Part shown: positions 1 through 8,854 of the stretch, one piece after another | Layout of the letters: each line of letters begins with the position of its first letter | Position numbering within the stretch: position 1 is the stretch's first letter | NCBI GenBank assembly: GCA_018712345.1 | Contig: DVHG01000008.1 | Location: 62,001 to 126,000 of the forward strand | Source of the DNA: Candidatus Onthovicinus excrementipullorum | GTDB lineage: Bacteria > Bacillota > Clostridia > Oscillospirales > Acutalibacteraceae | DNA length: 64,000 nucleotides | Direction of reading: 5' to 3' | Notes under the pieces: model-generated | The model's input: the letters and a program-made list of their open reading frames with translations, nothing else | Told to the model about the DNA's origin: nothing | The model's database searches: none | Made by a program: the position numbers and the translations under genes

Positions 1-9
1 TGGCGCGAG

Positions 10-810
10 ATGCTCGCCAAATACGAGCAGATCCCGCTGTATGACGGGGAGGTCCCGGATTATGATGAGAGCCTCGGCCAGCGCAAGCCGTCGATCACCT
101 TTTTCCGCTCCAATGCGGAGCAGCCGCGCGGCTGTATAGTGGTAATGGCGGGCGGTTCCTATACGCACAAATCGGTGCCTGAGGGGGAGGATGTGGCCAA
201 AAAGCTCAATGAGGTCGGTATTCATGCCGCGGTGCTCGATTATCGGGTGATCCCCTATGCGCACTCCGTGATCGTGGGCGATGCCAAGCGCGCCGTACGC
301 TACCTGCGCTGCCACGCGGAGGAATTCGGCATTTTACCTGATAAAATCGGGGTGGAGGGCTTTTCCGCCGGTGGGAATCTGGCGGCGGTCACCTGCTTCC
401 TCGGGGATGACGGGGATCCGAATGCGGCGGATCCTGTGGAGCGTGTCTCCTCCCGCCCGGATGCGGCGGTGCTCGGCTACGCGGCGATCAACTTTGTCAG
501 TGAAGAGGATTTTGACGATGATGACGACGAGTTCAATATTATGAAATATTTTGAGTTTGTCTATCGGGATGGGATGCAGTTCCCGCCCGCGTTTATCTGG
601 CAGTCCATGAGTGACGGCCTGATTAACTATCAGACCTCCCTCGACCTGTGCCGCACGCTCAAGCAGAAGCTGAACACCCCCGTGGAGATGCACCTGTTCC
701 CCTATGGCGACCATGGGCAGGCCCTGGCGGATAAGGGCGAGCGGGCCGACGACCTCGCGTGTGTGTGGGGCGACCTGTGCAACCGCTGGCTGCTGCACTA
801 CGGATTCTGA
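10..810 (+). CDS. alpha/beta hydrolase (acetyl-esterase-like), N-terminus possibly cut by window edge
   Basis: Serine hydrolase of the alpha/beta fold, probably an esterase removing acetyl or other acyl groups from sugars or small esters. The nucleophile motif GFSAGG places the catalytic serine at residue 119; an acid in the SDGLINYQ segment and a histidine in YGDHG near the C-terminus complete the expected triad. An early GGSYTHKS segment fits the oxyanion-hole region. The frame is open through the first nine bases of the window, so the true start may lie upstream; the ATG at 10 has no visible ribosome-binding site because the sequence begins there. It sits 65 bp before a beta-glucosidase and probably belongs to a glycan-utilisation group. 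The family is clear; the substrate is not. Confidence 0.8.
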   Translation: MLAKYEQIPLYDGEVPDYDESLGQRKPSITFFRSNAEQPRGCIVVMAGGSYTHKSVPEGEDVAKKLNEVGIHAAVLDYRVIPYAHSVIVGDAKRAVRYLRCHAEEFGILPDKIGVEGFSAGGNLAAVTCFLGDDGDPNAADPVERVSSRPDAAVLGYAAINFVSEEDFDDDDDEFNIMKYFEFVYRDGMQFPPAFIWQSMSDGLINYQTSLDLCRTLKQKLNTPVEMHLFPYGDHGQALADKGERADDLACVWGDLCNRWLLHYGF

Positions 811-845
811 TTTTTATGTGCGCTTTTGTACACTGCAATACATAA

Positions 846-864
846 AAATATTCTAAGAATATTT
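846..864. promoter_or_regulatory. 19-bp dyad upstream of the beta-glucosidase
   Basis: Perfect inverted repeat of 9-bp arms (AAATATTCT / AGAATATTT) around one base, ending just before the Shine-Dalgarno GGAGG of the GH3 gene. It may be an operator for the sugar gene; the regulator is unknown. Confidence 0.4.
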
Positions 865-875
865 GGAGGAAAACA

Positions 876-3326
876 ATGAAATACCAGGATATTATCAGTC
901 AGCTCACTTTGGAGGAAAAGGCGGGGTTATGCTCCGGCCTGGACTTCTGGCATCTAAAGGGCGTCGAGCGCCTAGGCATTCCGTCCGTCATGGTATCGGA
1001 CGGCCCCCACGGCCTGCGCAAGCAGCAGGGCAAGGGCGACCACCTCGGCCTGAATGAGAGCGTCCCGTCCACCTGTTTCCCCACGGCGGTCACCACGGGG
1101 AGCTCCTGGGACCGCGATCTAATCCGCAGGATGGGAGAAGCGCTCGGCGAGGAGGCACTCAGCGAACGTGTGAGCGTTATCCTCGGGCCGGGGACCAACA
1201 TCAAGCGCTCCCCCCTGTGCGGCCGGAACTTCGAGTATTTTTCCGAGGACCCCTACCTTGCCGGTGAGATGGCGGCGGCCTATATCGCGGGCGTGCAGTC
1301 CAAGGGCGTGGGGACTTCGCTGAAACACTTCGCGGCCAACAGTCAGGAGACGCGCCGCGATATCTCCGAGTCCGTCATGGATGAGCGCACGCTGCGTGAG
1401 ATCTATCTGGCACCGTTTGAGCGGGCGGTCCGTCAGTCCCAGCCATGGACGGTCATGGCGGCCTATAACCTGCTGGATGGGATCTACTGCGCGGAGAATA
1501 AGCGCCTGCTTGACGATATCCTGCGTAAAGAGTGGGGCTTTAAGGGCATCGTTGTGACCGACTGGGGCGCGGAGAATGACCGCGTCCGCGGGATTGAGGC
1601 CGGGCAGAACCTGGAGATGCCCGCGTGCGACGGCATCAATGATGCCAAGCTGGTGGAAGCGGTGCGCTGCGGCGCACTGGATGAAGCGGTGCTGGATGAG
1701 TCCGTGGATGCGATTCTCGACCTGATCTACCGCGCCGCCGAGACACTGGAGAAGAATACAGATACGGAATATGACCGGACCTCCCACCACGAGCTGGCGC
1801 GGGAGATCGCGCGCGAGTCCATGGTTCTGCTGAAGAATGACGACGGCCTCCTGCCGCTCTCCGGTAAGGAAAAAGTGGCCGTGATCGGCGCGCTGGCCCG
1901 CTCTCCGCGGTATCAGGGCGCCGGCAGCTCCAAGATCAACCCCACTCGGCTGGACAACGCCTTTGACTGCCTGATCGACGGCGGGCTGAACGTGACGTAT
2001 TCTCCGGGCTATTACAAGAGCACGGATGAACCAGACGCGGGTCTGGTTGAGCTCGCGTGCCGTACGGCGGAGCAGGCCGATAAGGTGCTCCTCTTCGCCG
2101 GGCTGACGGAGGCTTATGAATCCGAAGGGTATGACCGTACCCACATGCGTCTGCCGCAGAATCAGGATGAGTTGATCCGTGCCGTGGCACAGGTCAATCC
2201 GAATGTGATCGTCGTGCTCGCGGGCGGTTCCCCGGTGGAGATGCCGTGGGCCGGCTCGGTCAAGGCGATCCTCAACAGCTATTTGGGCGGCCAGGCGGGT
2301 GGCGCTGCAGTGGCGGATCTGCTGCTCGGCCGGGCGAACCCCAGCGGTAAACTCGCGGAGACATTCCCCCTGCACTTGGAGGATACGCCGTGCTATGGCA
2401 ATTATCCCGGCGAGGGGCGCACCGCCCTGTACCGCGAGGGGATCTATGTTGGATACCGCTATTATGACAAGGCACAGAAGGAGGTCCTCTTCCCGTTCGG
2501 GTTCGGCCTCTCTTATACGCAGTTCAAATATTCCGCCCTCAAGCTCTCCTCCCGCGAGATGGACGATGAAAAGGAGCTGAAGGTGACCTTCAAGGTGAAG
2601 AATATCGGCGATGTGGACGGCGCGGAGATCGCTCAGGTCTATGTGTCGGATGCGGAGTCCACCGTCTATAAGGCGCCGCAGGAGCTCAAGGGCTTTGTTA
2701 AGGTGTTCCTGAAGGCGGGGGAGGAGAAGCAGGTGAGCGTAACCCTTGACCGCCGGGCCTTTGCCTACTACGATACGGATCTCAATGCCTGGAATGTGGA
2801 GGACGGCGTGTACCACATTCTGGTGGCAGCGTCCAGCCGCGACGTGCGCCTGAAGGGCAGCGTGAAGATCCATCCGGCCCATCCGGTTGAGATCCGCGAC
2901 CGCTCTGCACAGCTGCCCAGCTATTACAGCGGCGCGGTCCAGAATGTACCGGATGAGGAGTTTGAAGCGCTGCTCGGCCGCCCGATCCCGCCCAAGACGC
3001 TGCCGGAGGGGACAGTGTTTGATATCAACAGCACACTCGCCGATGCGGACGGTACCCGCTGGGGCGGCAGGATCAATAAGGTGATTGCGGCTGTCGCTCC
3101 GCGCATCCCGGCGGAGGGGCTCGTCGGCAGCAGCGATATGCTTGAATCCATTGTCAAGGAGATGCCGGTGCGCAAGATGATGATGATGACCAGCGGCCTG
3201 GTCAATGAGGAGATGTGCGGTGACATCCTGAAGATCCTCAACGACGACGGCGCGGGTTCCGGCCTGCGAGACCTGCTGAAAAATCTGGCAAAGCAGGCTG
3301 TCAAACTGCCGAAGCTTCTGTCCTGA
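876..3326 (+). CDS. glycoside hydrolase family 3 beta-glucosidase
   Basis: Retaining exo-glycosidase, most likely a beta-glucosidase acting on plant oligosaccharides or glycosides. The N-terminal barrel starts with the EEKAGL segment and contains SDGPHG and the KHFAANSQE substrate-binding segment. The nucleophile is Asp229 in VTDWGA. The second alpha/beta domain follows from about residue 310 (MVLLKNDDGLLPL), then a fibronectin-III-like domain at about 570-680 (VKNIGDVDGAEIAQVYV). About 120 further C-terminal residues are not typical of the short family members and have no function I can name. There is no signal peptide, so the enzyme should be cytoplasmic and act on imported sugars. The start follows a strong GGAGGAAAAC site. 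Substrate specificity is inferred from family only. Confidence 0.93.
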   Translation: MKYQDIISQLTLEEKAGLCSGLDFWHLKGVERLGIPSVMVSDGPHGLRKQQGKGDHLGLNESVPSTCFPTAVTTGSSWDRDLIRRMGEALGEEALSERVSVILGPGTNIKRSPLCGRNFEYFSEDPYLAGEMAAAYIAGVQSKGVGTSLKHFAANSQETRRDISESVMDERTLREIYLAPFERAVRQSQPWTVMAAYNLLDGIYCAENKRLLDDILRKEWGFKGIVVTDWGAENDRVRGIEAGQNLEMPACDGINDAKLVEAVRCGALDEAVLDESVDAILDLIYRAAETLEKNTDTEYDRTSHHELAREIARESMVLLKNDDGLLPLSGKEKVAVIGALARSPRYQGAGSSKINPTRLDNAFDCLIDGGLNVTYSPGYYKSTDEPDAGLVELACRTAEQADKVLLFAGLTEAYESEGYDRTHMRLPQNQDELIRAVAQVNPNVIVVLAGGSPVEMPWAGSVKAILNSYLGGQAGGAAVADLLLGRANPSGKLAETFPLHLEDTPCYGNYPGEGRTALYREGIYVGYRYYDKAQKEVLFPFGFGLSYTQFKYSALKLSSREMDDEKELKVTFKVKNIGDVDGAEIAQVYVSDAESTVYKAPQELKGFVKVFLKAGEEKQVSVTLDRRAFAYYDTDLNAWNVEDGVYHILVAASSRDVRLKGSVKIHPAHPVEIRDRSAQLPSYYSGAVQNVPDEEFEALLGRPIPPKTLPEGTVFDINSTLADADGTRWGGRINKVIAAVAPRIPAEGLVGSSDMLESIVKEMPVRKMMMMTSGLVNEEMCGDILKILNDDGAGSGLRDLLKNLAKQAVKLPKLLS

Positions 3327-3396
3327 GCGGCGGACATGGGAAGATAAAAAGCGAACTTCAACTGTGGCTATCACCGGAATCGGAGGCGACTTTTCC

Positions 3397-4914
3397 TTGC
3401 ATGCGGGTGCCATTTTTTTGATTTCAGCGGCTCTCCTTCTGGCAGCTGCAGCTGTGATGCTGCTCATCATTCGGTTTGCGCCCGGGAAACACACCTGCAC
3501 AAAGGCCGACGCCCATATTGAAAAAAGCAGGAATACCGCTGATCCCTGTTATAGGGGCGTCTGTCATTTCACCCCACCCACCGGCTGGATGAACGACCCC
3601 AACGGCTTTATTTACAAAGATGGGGTATACCACCTCTTTTATCAGTACCATCCATACAGCGCGGAATGGGGCCCTATGCACTGGGGCCACGCGGTGAGCA
3701 AGGACCTTATTCGCTGGACACATCTACCCGTAGCGCTCGCGCCCGACCGCCCCTACGACAAAAAGGGCTGCTGGTCCGGCAGCGCCATCACTGTGGGAGA
3801 CCGCCTCTATCTGATGTATACCGGGGTCGACGGCTTCGGCCGGAAGACGCAGAATCTCGCCTACAGCGACGACGGCATTCATTTTGAAAAGTACAAGCGC
3901 AATCCCATCCTGCGCGGGAAAACCATATCTGAGCAGAAAAATCTGCGTGACCCGTTTCTCTGGAAAGACGGGGAATTTTATTACTGCCTGTTGGCGGATC
4001 AAAAGGGGCCGCGCTTGTACCGCTCCAGACATTTGATGGACTGGCACTTTGTGGCGCACATCACGCCGTCCATCGGGGCCAACGTCTTCGAATGTCCCTG
4101 CCTGATCCGGACCGACGGCAAGGATATCCTGATAGGATCCCCTGTTCAGTATCCAAAGCAAGGGGACGAATTTGCCAATTACAGCGCCAATGTGTATTCT
4201 GTGGGCAAGCTCGACTGCGGCAGCGGCGTTTTCGTGGGGACGGATTTCCACGAGCTTGACCGCGGTATGGATTTTTACGCCGCGCAGTGCGCCCGCGGCG
4301 CGGATAGCTCCGTATATATGATCGCCTGGATGAACATGTGGGAGCGCGGGCAGATTCCGGCCGAGCTCGGCCACGGCTGGAACGGTACAATGACGCTCCC
4401 CCGCAAGCTGAAAATTGTGGACGGCAAGCTCGTCCAGCGCCCTGCGGAGGCAATCCGCAGCTATTGTAAAAATCGCGTGTCCGTTCACGATCAATTTTGT
4501 GGTGAGAAGTCGTTTGCCGGCATTTGCGGCCGGTCGATCGTGCTGCGCATCCGGTGTGATTTCATCAATGCCTCCCGCTTCACGGTGAACTTCTTTGCCA
4601 GCGGTCCGAACCGCGCGGCAATCACCTATGATCTGACAAATCAGCTGCTCCTATTCGACGTTACGCACACCCGCTACCCTACTACCCGGCACCCGAAGGA
4701 GACGGGGAAGCGCTGGATCTCCTGCTCTGCCGAGAGCGGCCGCATCGAGATGGAGCTCTTCCTCGACCGCTCCTGTGCGGAAGCCTTCCTCGCAGGCGGT
4801 GAGATCACTGCGAGCATGCTCTGCTATAATGGGGAAAAGGCTGACGGCATTCTGTTTGATGCCGACGGCACGGTGAAAATCGACATTGAAAAACACGACA
4901 TCGTCATGGGCTGA
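3397..4914 (+). CDS. GH32 beta-fructosidase / sucrose-6-phosphate hydrolase with N-terminal membrane anchor
   Basis: Hydrolyses beta-fructosidic bonds (sucrose, fructo-oligosaccharides or levan-type substrates). The three family signatures are visible: WMNDPNGF with the nucleophile Asp, NLRDPF with the transition-state-stabilising Asp, and FECPCL with the acid/base Glu. The C-terminal beta-sandwich carries the conserved LDRSCAEAF segment. Unusually, the protein starts with a hydrophobic stretch of about 20 residues (IFLISAALLLAAAAVMLLII) followed by about 35 polar residues, so it is probably tethered outside the membrane rather than cytoplasmic. I chose the TTG at 3397 because GGAGG lies 10 bases before it; a GTG at 3364 is in frame but lacks a ribosome-binding site. 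A terminator follows at about 4986. Confidence 0.88.
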   Translation: MHAGAIFLISAALLLAAAAVMLLIIRFAPGKHTCTKADAHIEKSRNTADPCYRGVCHFTPPTGWMNDPNGFIYKDGVYHLFYQYHPYSAEWGPMHWGHAVSKDLIRWTHLPVALAPDRPYDKKGCWSGSAITVGDRLYLMYTGVDGFGRKTQNLAYSDDGIHFEKYKRNPILRGKTISEQKNLRDPFLWKDGEFYYCLLADQKGPRLYRSRHLMDWHFVAHITPSIGANVFECPCLIRTDGKDILIGSPVQYPKQGDEFANYSANVYSVGKLDCGSGVFVGTDFHELDRGMDFYAAQCARGADSSVYMIAWMNMWERGQIPAELGHGWNGTMTLPRKLKIVDGKLVQRPAEAIRSYCKNRVSVHDQFCGEKSFAGICGRSIVLRIRCDFINASRFTVNFFASGPNRAAITYDLTNQLLLFDVTHTRYPTTRHPKETGKRWISCSAESGRIEMELFLDRSCAEAFLAGGEITASMLCYNGEKADGILFDADGTVKIDIEKHDIVMG

Positions 4915-4985
4915 AAGGATGAAAACGCCGTCGCGGCCTGACGCCGCACACGGCATCAGCATAATATCGGCAAAATACTGTTTGT

Positions 4986-5021
4986 ACGGATATACGGCGC
5001 CCTGGCCGTATATCCGTTTTT
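4986..5021 (+). terminator. Rho-independent terminator after the GH32 gene
   Basis: Stem ACGGATATACGG / CCGTATATCCGT followed by TTTTT. Confidence 0.85.
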
Positions 5022-5130
5022 CATACTATAACTGTCACCATCCGCTCCCCGCGGGCAAACCCCACCACAGATACATACTTTTCCGCCATCGGGAAACATT
5101 CTATATAAACAGACTGTCGGAGGGATCATC

Positions 5131-6249
5131 ATGCAGAAAAATGAACACGAACGGATTTCACACTGGCCCGCCGGGTGCAGTGCACTCGGCTGGAGCACAA
5201 CGGATGGGAAACACTTGTGGGGCAGAAATCTGGATTATAACCGCCTGGCCGTGGAGACGCGCGTGTGCTGTGTTCCGCGCGGGACATCCTATACAACCTG
5301 CACTTCGGCCACAGAGCATGGCGTAGCACGAGGACCGCGGTACACCGCTGCCTACGCGGCGGCCGGGACCGGACTGTCCATCCTGCCGGACTGCCCCATC
5401 TTATATGAAGGTATCAATGAAAAGGGACTGATGGGCGGCCAGCTCTACTACCGGCAGTTTGCGCACTATCCCGATGTGGCACGATCCGGAACGGATACGC
5501 TTCAGCCCCCGCTGGCCGTGTATCATCTGCTGGCGCAGTGCTCCTGTGTGGAGGAGGTCGTTCGGACGCTCCAACAGGATGTCACGCTGACTTCCGTCCC
5601 GCTGTTCGGCGCAGTACCGCCCCTGCACTGGGCGTTTTCGGACCGCTCAGGGGAGATGGTCATTCTTGAGCCGGATGAGAGCGGACTCTCCATCTATCGG
5701 AATACGATCGGCGTGATGACCAACAGCCCGAGCTACTCCTGGCACCGGCTAAATCTGCTCAACTACGCCGCGATCCGCGATCTCGACTACGACACCGTGG
5801 AGGTGTGCGGAGAAAAACTGGAGCAGTGCTTCTCCGGCAGCGGTGCGCAGGGGCTCCCCGGCGACTGGAGCTCTCCCTCCCGCTTTATCCGGCTGGCGCT
5901 GCTGAAGCAGCACGCCGTCCGTGGCGAGGATGAGGTGCAGGGAATCACGAATCTGTTCCACCTGCTCGGAAGCGTTGCGTTCCCGCTCGGCATGGTTCGG
6001 GTAACCGATCAGGGGAGCACCTCGTCGCTGGATAAAACAGGCATGCCTTTTGATTACACGATTTATACCGCCGCCATGTGTGCGGAATCCCTGCGTTTCT
6101 ACTGGACGACCCACGAAAATCAGCGTATTCAATATATTGACCTGAACGATCTTGCCGCCTCCGGCAAGGCATGCCAGTTCGATTTGGGGCGCCGGGCGGA
6201 TTATCAGCCCTGTACCACTCCGAAAAGACCAACAGAGAGCGTCTTATAA
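5131..6249 (+). CDS. linear amide C-N hydrolase, choloylglycine hydrolase family
   Basis: N-terminal-nucleophile amidase of the family containing conjugated bile-salt hydrolases and penicillin V acylases. Visible hallmarks are a cysteine followed by SALGWSTTDGK, the GRNLDYN motif, and the MTNSPSYSWH segment with the conserved Asn. In most bacterial members the catalytic Cys is residue 2 and is exposed by loss of Met. Here the start supported by GGAGGG at 5119-5124 puts it at Cys16, after MQKNEHERISHWPAG, so an extra propeptide cut before Cys16 would be needed. Another start giving Cys2 is not available, since no start codon directly precedes the Cys. There is no secretion signal. Substrate (bile salts, N-acyl amino acids or beta-lactams) cannot be told from sequence alone. 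Confidence 0.85.
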   Translation: MQKNEHERISHWPAGCSALGWSTTDGKHLWGRNLDYNRLAVETRVCCVPRGTSYTTCTSATEHGVARGPRYTAAYAAAGTGLSILPDCPILYEGINEKGLMGGQLYYRQFAHYPDVARSGTDTLQPPLAVYHLLAQCSCVEEVVRTLQQDVTLTSVPLFGAVPPLHWAFSDRSGEMVILEPDESGLSIYRNTIGVMTNSPSYSWHRLNLLNYAAIRDLDYDTVEVCGEKLEQCFSGSGAQGLPGDWSSPSRFIRLALLKQHAVRGEDEVQGITNLFHLLGSVAFPLGMVRVTDQGSTSSLDKTGMPFDYTIYTAAMCAESLRFYWTTHENQRIQYIDLNDLAASGKACQFDLGRRADYQPCTTPKRPTESVL

Positions 6250-6355
6250 ACTGTCAGTTTCCGAAAAAACTCCAAAATCAAAAAATAGAAATAACGACTA
6301 AATTCTCCTATCGTTTTTCGTCTGATTTTTCCCACCTTTTCTACTCGAAACGTTC

Positions 6356-6383
6356 TTGTTTTATTTTTCCATCCTGTTAAAAT
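6356..6383 (+). promoter_or_regulatory. probable promoter of the GH18 lipoprotein gene
   Basis: TTGTTT at 6356-6361 and TAAAAT at 6378-6383, spaced 16 bp, within an AT-rich gap upstream of the start at 6416. Confidence 0.45.
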
Positions 6384-6415
6384 GAAGATAGCAACAGGCA
6401 GAGAGGTGCTGGAAA

Positions 6416-7852
6416 ATGAAAAAAAGAATGATAGGGGTAATTTTGATGATCGGCATTTTATCAACACTGTTCTCCTCCTGCACATCGCAGCCGGGCTACA
6501 AAACGATTGCACGGGACAACCTGACTGCCGGTGCTTCGGTCACCGCATCCCAGCCGGATGGGGCGGCCAATCTGACAGACGGCTCCGGCTCTTCGTGGAA
6601 GGCAGCGGAACAGGGAGCGAGCGTGGAAATTGACTTTGGCAGGGAGGTCACCTTTAATACCGTCACTCTCCGTGAGCCGACCGACAGTGTCCGCAAATTT
6701 ACCATCTACTACTGGGACGGGGCGGATTATGCCTTCCTTTACGAGCAGGACCGCATTGACAAATTCCGCCTATGTGCCGTGGAGGACACTACAAGTTCAA
6801 AGATCAAAATTGTATTTGATGCCTTTGATAAAAAGGTGGAGATTGAGGAGATTGAGGTCTACCGGCTGAACAACTATCATCGGGATGATTTCAAGGTGAC
6901 GAGCTACTTAAACTCTAACCTCAACGCCGATACGGGACTGACGGATATTCAGACACAGGCAAATGATCCGGGCTACACCGGGCGGTTCCAGATGCTGACG
7001 GACGTAATTCTTATCGGTGTCGTCTCCCTCAATCAGGACGGTACGCTCTCCTGTTCCGCGGGGCTGGAAAATTTCAAAAAGGATGTTGCACTGCTCAAGA
7101 GCTTTAATCCGGATATGAAGGTTCGCTGCACGATCATGACAAGCCTTGTTCCGGGCGACTTCAATGGCACTAAGAAGGCAATTGTCAAATTCGTCAACAG
7201 CAATCTTGAGACCTACCGCAAGAATCTGACTGCTTTTGTGGAGGAGACCGGCATTGACGGCATTGACTACGACTGGGAGTATCCACAGCTGCCGCACGAG
7301 TGGAATGCCTACAGCAAGCTGCTGATCGCCTCCAAGGCCGCGATTCAGGGGCGTGACCTCTCCGTCGCCCTGTGGCCGTATGGCGTCATGCTCTCCAGGG
7401 AGGCGCGTGCCTGCATCGATAATGTGAACATCATGGCATACGACCAGTTTGACGAGCGCGGCGATCACTCCTCCATCTTTGAGATGGGCGCAGACACCAT
7501 TGAATATTTTCTTAAGCTGGGCTTCAGCAAGGAGCAGCTCTGCCTGGGCATCCCGTTTTATGGGCGGACGGCCGACGAATACGGCATCTGGCCCTCCTAC
7601 GATGAGGAGTACGGCAAATGGACTAACTACCGCGAAAACTTTACATACACTGATGCGGACGGTGCGGAGCACACCTCCACCGTATTCCTCAACGGGTACG
7701 CCATGGTCCGCGACAAGACTGCGCTTGCCCTGCAGTACGATCTGGGCGGTATCATGATCTTCAGCAGCACTGTGGATATCCCCTATGGCAGCGAATACGC
7801 ATTGCACAAGGCAGTTGAGGAAGTATTGGACCAGCGCCTAAGCCAGAAATAA
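6416..7852 (+). CDS. lipoprotein with discoidin-like domain and GH18 chitinase-type domain
   Basis: Predicted surface lipoprotein that binds and cleaves N-acetylglucosamine-containing glycans (chitin, N-glycan core or peptidoglycan fragments). The signal peptide ends in the lipobox LFSSC. Residues about 30-140 resemble an F5/8 type C (discoidin) carbohydrate-binding domain (NLTDGSGSSWKA, VTLREPTDSVRKFTIYYWDG). The GH18 barrel runs from about 160 to the end. The catalytic motif DGIDYDWE ends in the proton donor Glu288, with the two preceding Asp residues present. The typical NIMAYDQFDERG and LGIPFYGR segments are also visible, so the enzyme should be active. The start follows GAGAGGTGC. Endo- versus exo-activity and exact substrate are not decidable here. 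Confidence 0.88.
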   Translation: MKKRMIGVILMIGILSTLFSSCTSQPGYKTIARDNLTAGASVTASQPDGAANLTDGSGSSWKAAEQGASVEIDFGREVTFNTVTLREPTDSVRKFTIYYWDGADYAFLYEQDRIDKFRLCAVEDTTSSKIKIVFDAFDKKVEIEEIEVYRLNNYHRDDFKVTSYLNSNLNADTGLTDIQTQANDPGYTGRFQMLTDVILIGVVSLNQDGTLSCSAGLENFKKDVALLKSFNPDMKVRCTIMTSLVPGDFNGTKKAIVKFVNSNLETYRKNLTAFVEETGIDGIDYDWEYPQLPHEWNAYSKLLIASKAAIQGRDLSVALWPYGVMLSREARACIDNVNIMAYDQFDERGDHSSIFEMGADTIEYFLKLGFSKEQLCLGIPFYGRTADEYGIWPSYDEEYGKWTNYRENFTYTDADGAEHTSTVFLNGYAMVRDKTALALQYDLGGIMIFSSTVDIPYGSEYALHKAVEEVLDQRLSQK

Positions 7853-7918
7853 CAGTAAAAGCTACTGCGCTAACATTTAAACTTTATGTATTTGGAACAC
7901 GAAAAGCGGGGGATCTAA

Positions 7919-8716
7919 ATGGGAAATATTTCTAAAAATGCAGAGCGTTTTCGCGGCTTCGCCGACGTATACGATCAGGCACGGCCACACCTGCCGCACG
8001 ATCCCATCGAGATCATCTGCCGCTATTTGGGGCGTAAGCCGGAGACTGTCGTCGACCTGGGGTGTGGGACAGGGCTGTCCACACAGGCGTGGTGCGGGAA
8101 CTGCGTCCGAGTGATCGGCGTTGAGCCCAGCGGAGATATGCTGGCCGTCGCCCGGCAAAAGGCAAATGATTCTCTCTCCTTTATCCAGGCCTATGCCCAT
8201 CAGACGGGACTGCCGGACACGTGCACCGATGCCGTGATCTGCTCACAGTCCTTCCACTGGATGGATCCGGCGCCGACATTGGCTGAGGTCAACCGTATTT
8301 TAAAGCCCGTCGGCGTCTTTGCCACGGTGGACTGTGACTGGCCGCCCGTGTGCAGCTGGCGGGTGGAGCAGGCCTACTGCACCCTGTTTGATAAAGTGCG
8401 CAGACTTGAGCGGGAGGTCCCCGCACTGAAAAGCCGCTATGTCCGCTGGGATAAGAGCCGCCATCTGGCCAATATTCAAAGCAGCGGCTATTTCCGCTAC
8501 TGCCGGGAGCTGGTGTTTTTAAGCCGGGAGATGGGCAGCGCAGATCGGCTGATCACCCTCTCCCGCAGCCAGGGCAGTCTACAAAACATTTTAAAGGTTG
8601 AGCCCTCCCTCATTGAGGACGATTTGCGGCAATTTGAATCCGCCATCCGCGCTCAGTGCGGTGGCAGCATGTTTGAGATGGATTTCTGCTATCGCATGCG
8701 CATCGGGGTCAAATAG
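7919..8716 (+). CDS. class I SAM-dependent methyltransferase
   Basis: Small-molecule methyltransferase of the UbiE/Methyltransf_11 type. The SAM-binding motif I is VVDLGCGTGLST at about residues 42-53, followed by motif II acidic GVEPSGDML and the motif around AVICSQSFHWMD, a region that in many homologs of this type reads QAFHW. The C-terminal half shapes an unidentified acceptor site. The start is preceded by a GGGGGA site. Flanking genes give no substrate hint; it is separated from the next gene by 138 bp. Confidence 0.82.
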   Translation: MGNISKNAERFRGFADVYDQARPHLPHDPIEIICRYLGRKPETVVDLGCGTGLSTQAWCGNCVRVIGVEPSGDMLAVARQKANDSLSFIQAYAHQTGLPDTCTDAVICSQSFHWMDPAPTLAEVNRILKPVGVFATVDCDWPPVCSWRVEQAYCTLFDKVRRLEREVPALKSRYVRWDKSRHLANIQSSGYFRYCRELVFLSREMGSADRLITLSRSQGSLQNILKVEPSLIEDDLRQFESAIRAQCGGSMFEMDFCYRMRIGVK

Positions 8717-8854
8717 ACAAAAGATACGGGGATGGGGCTTCGGGATGCCGGAGCCTCTATCTTGTAAAACCACAAAACGCTGTCTCCCCTCTTGTGTTTG
8801 TCCCGGCAAATGTATAAAATAGAAGCAGTACTATATGACGTGGAGGGATGGAAA

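Noticed and set aside
1119-3500. About 790-codon frame on the minus strand opposite the GH3 gene
   Set aside because: Antisense shadow; no ribosome-binding site, no motifs, and the GH3 active-site motifs are on the plus strand.
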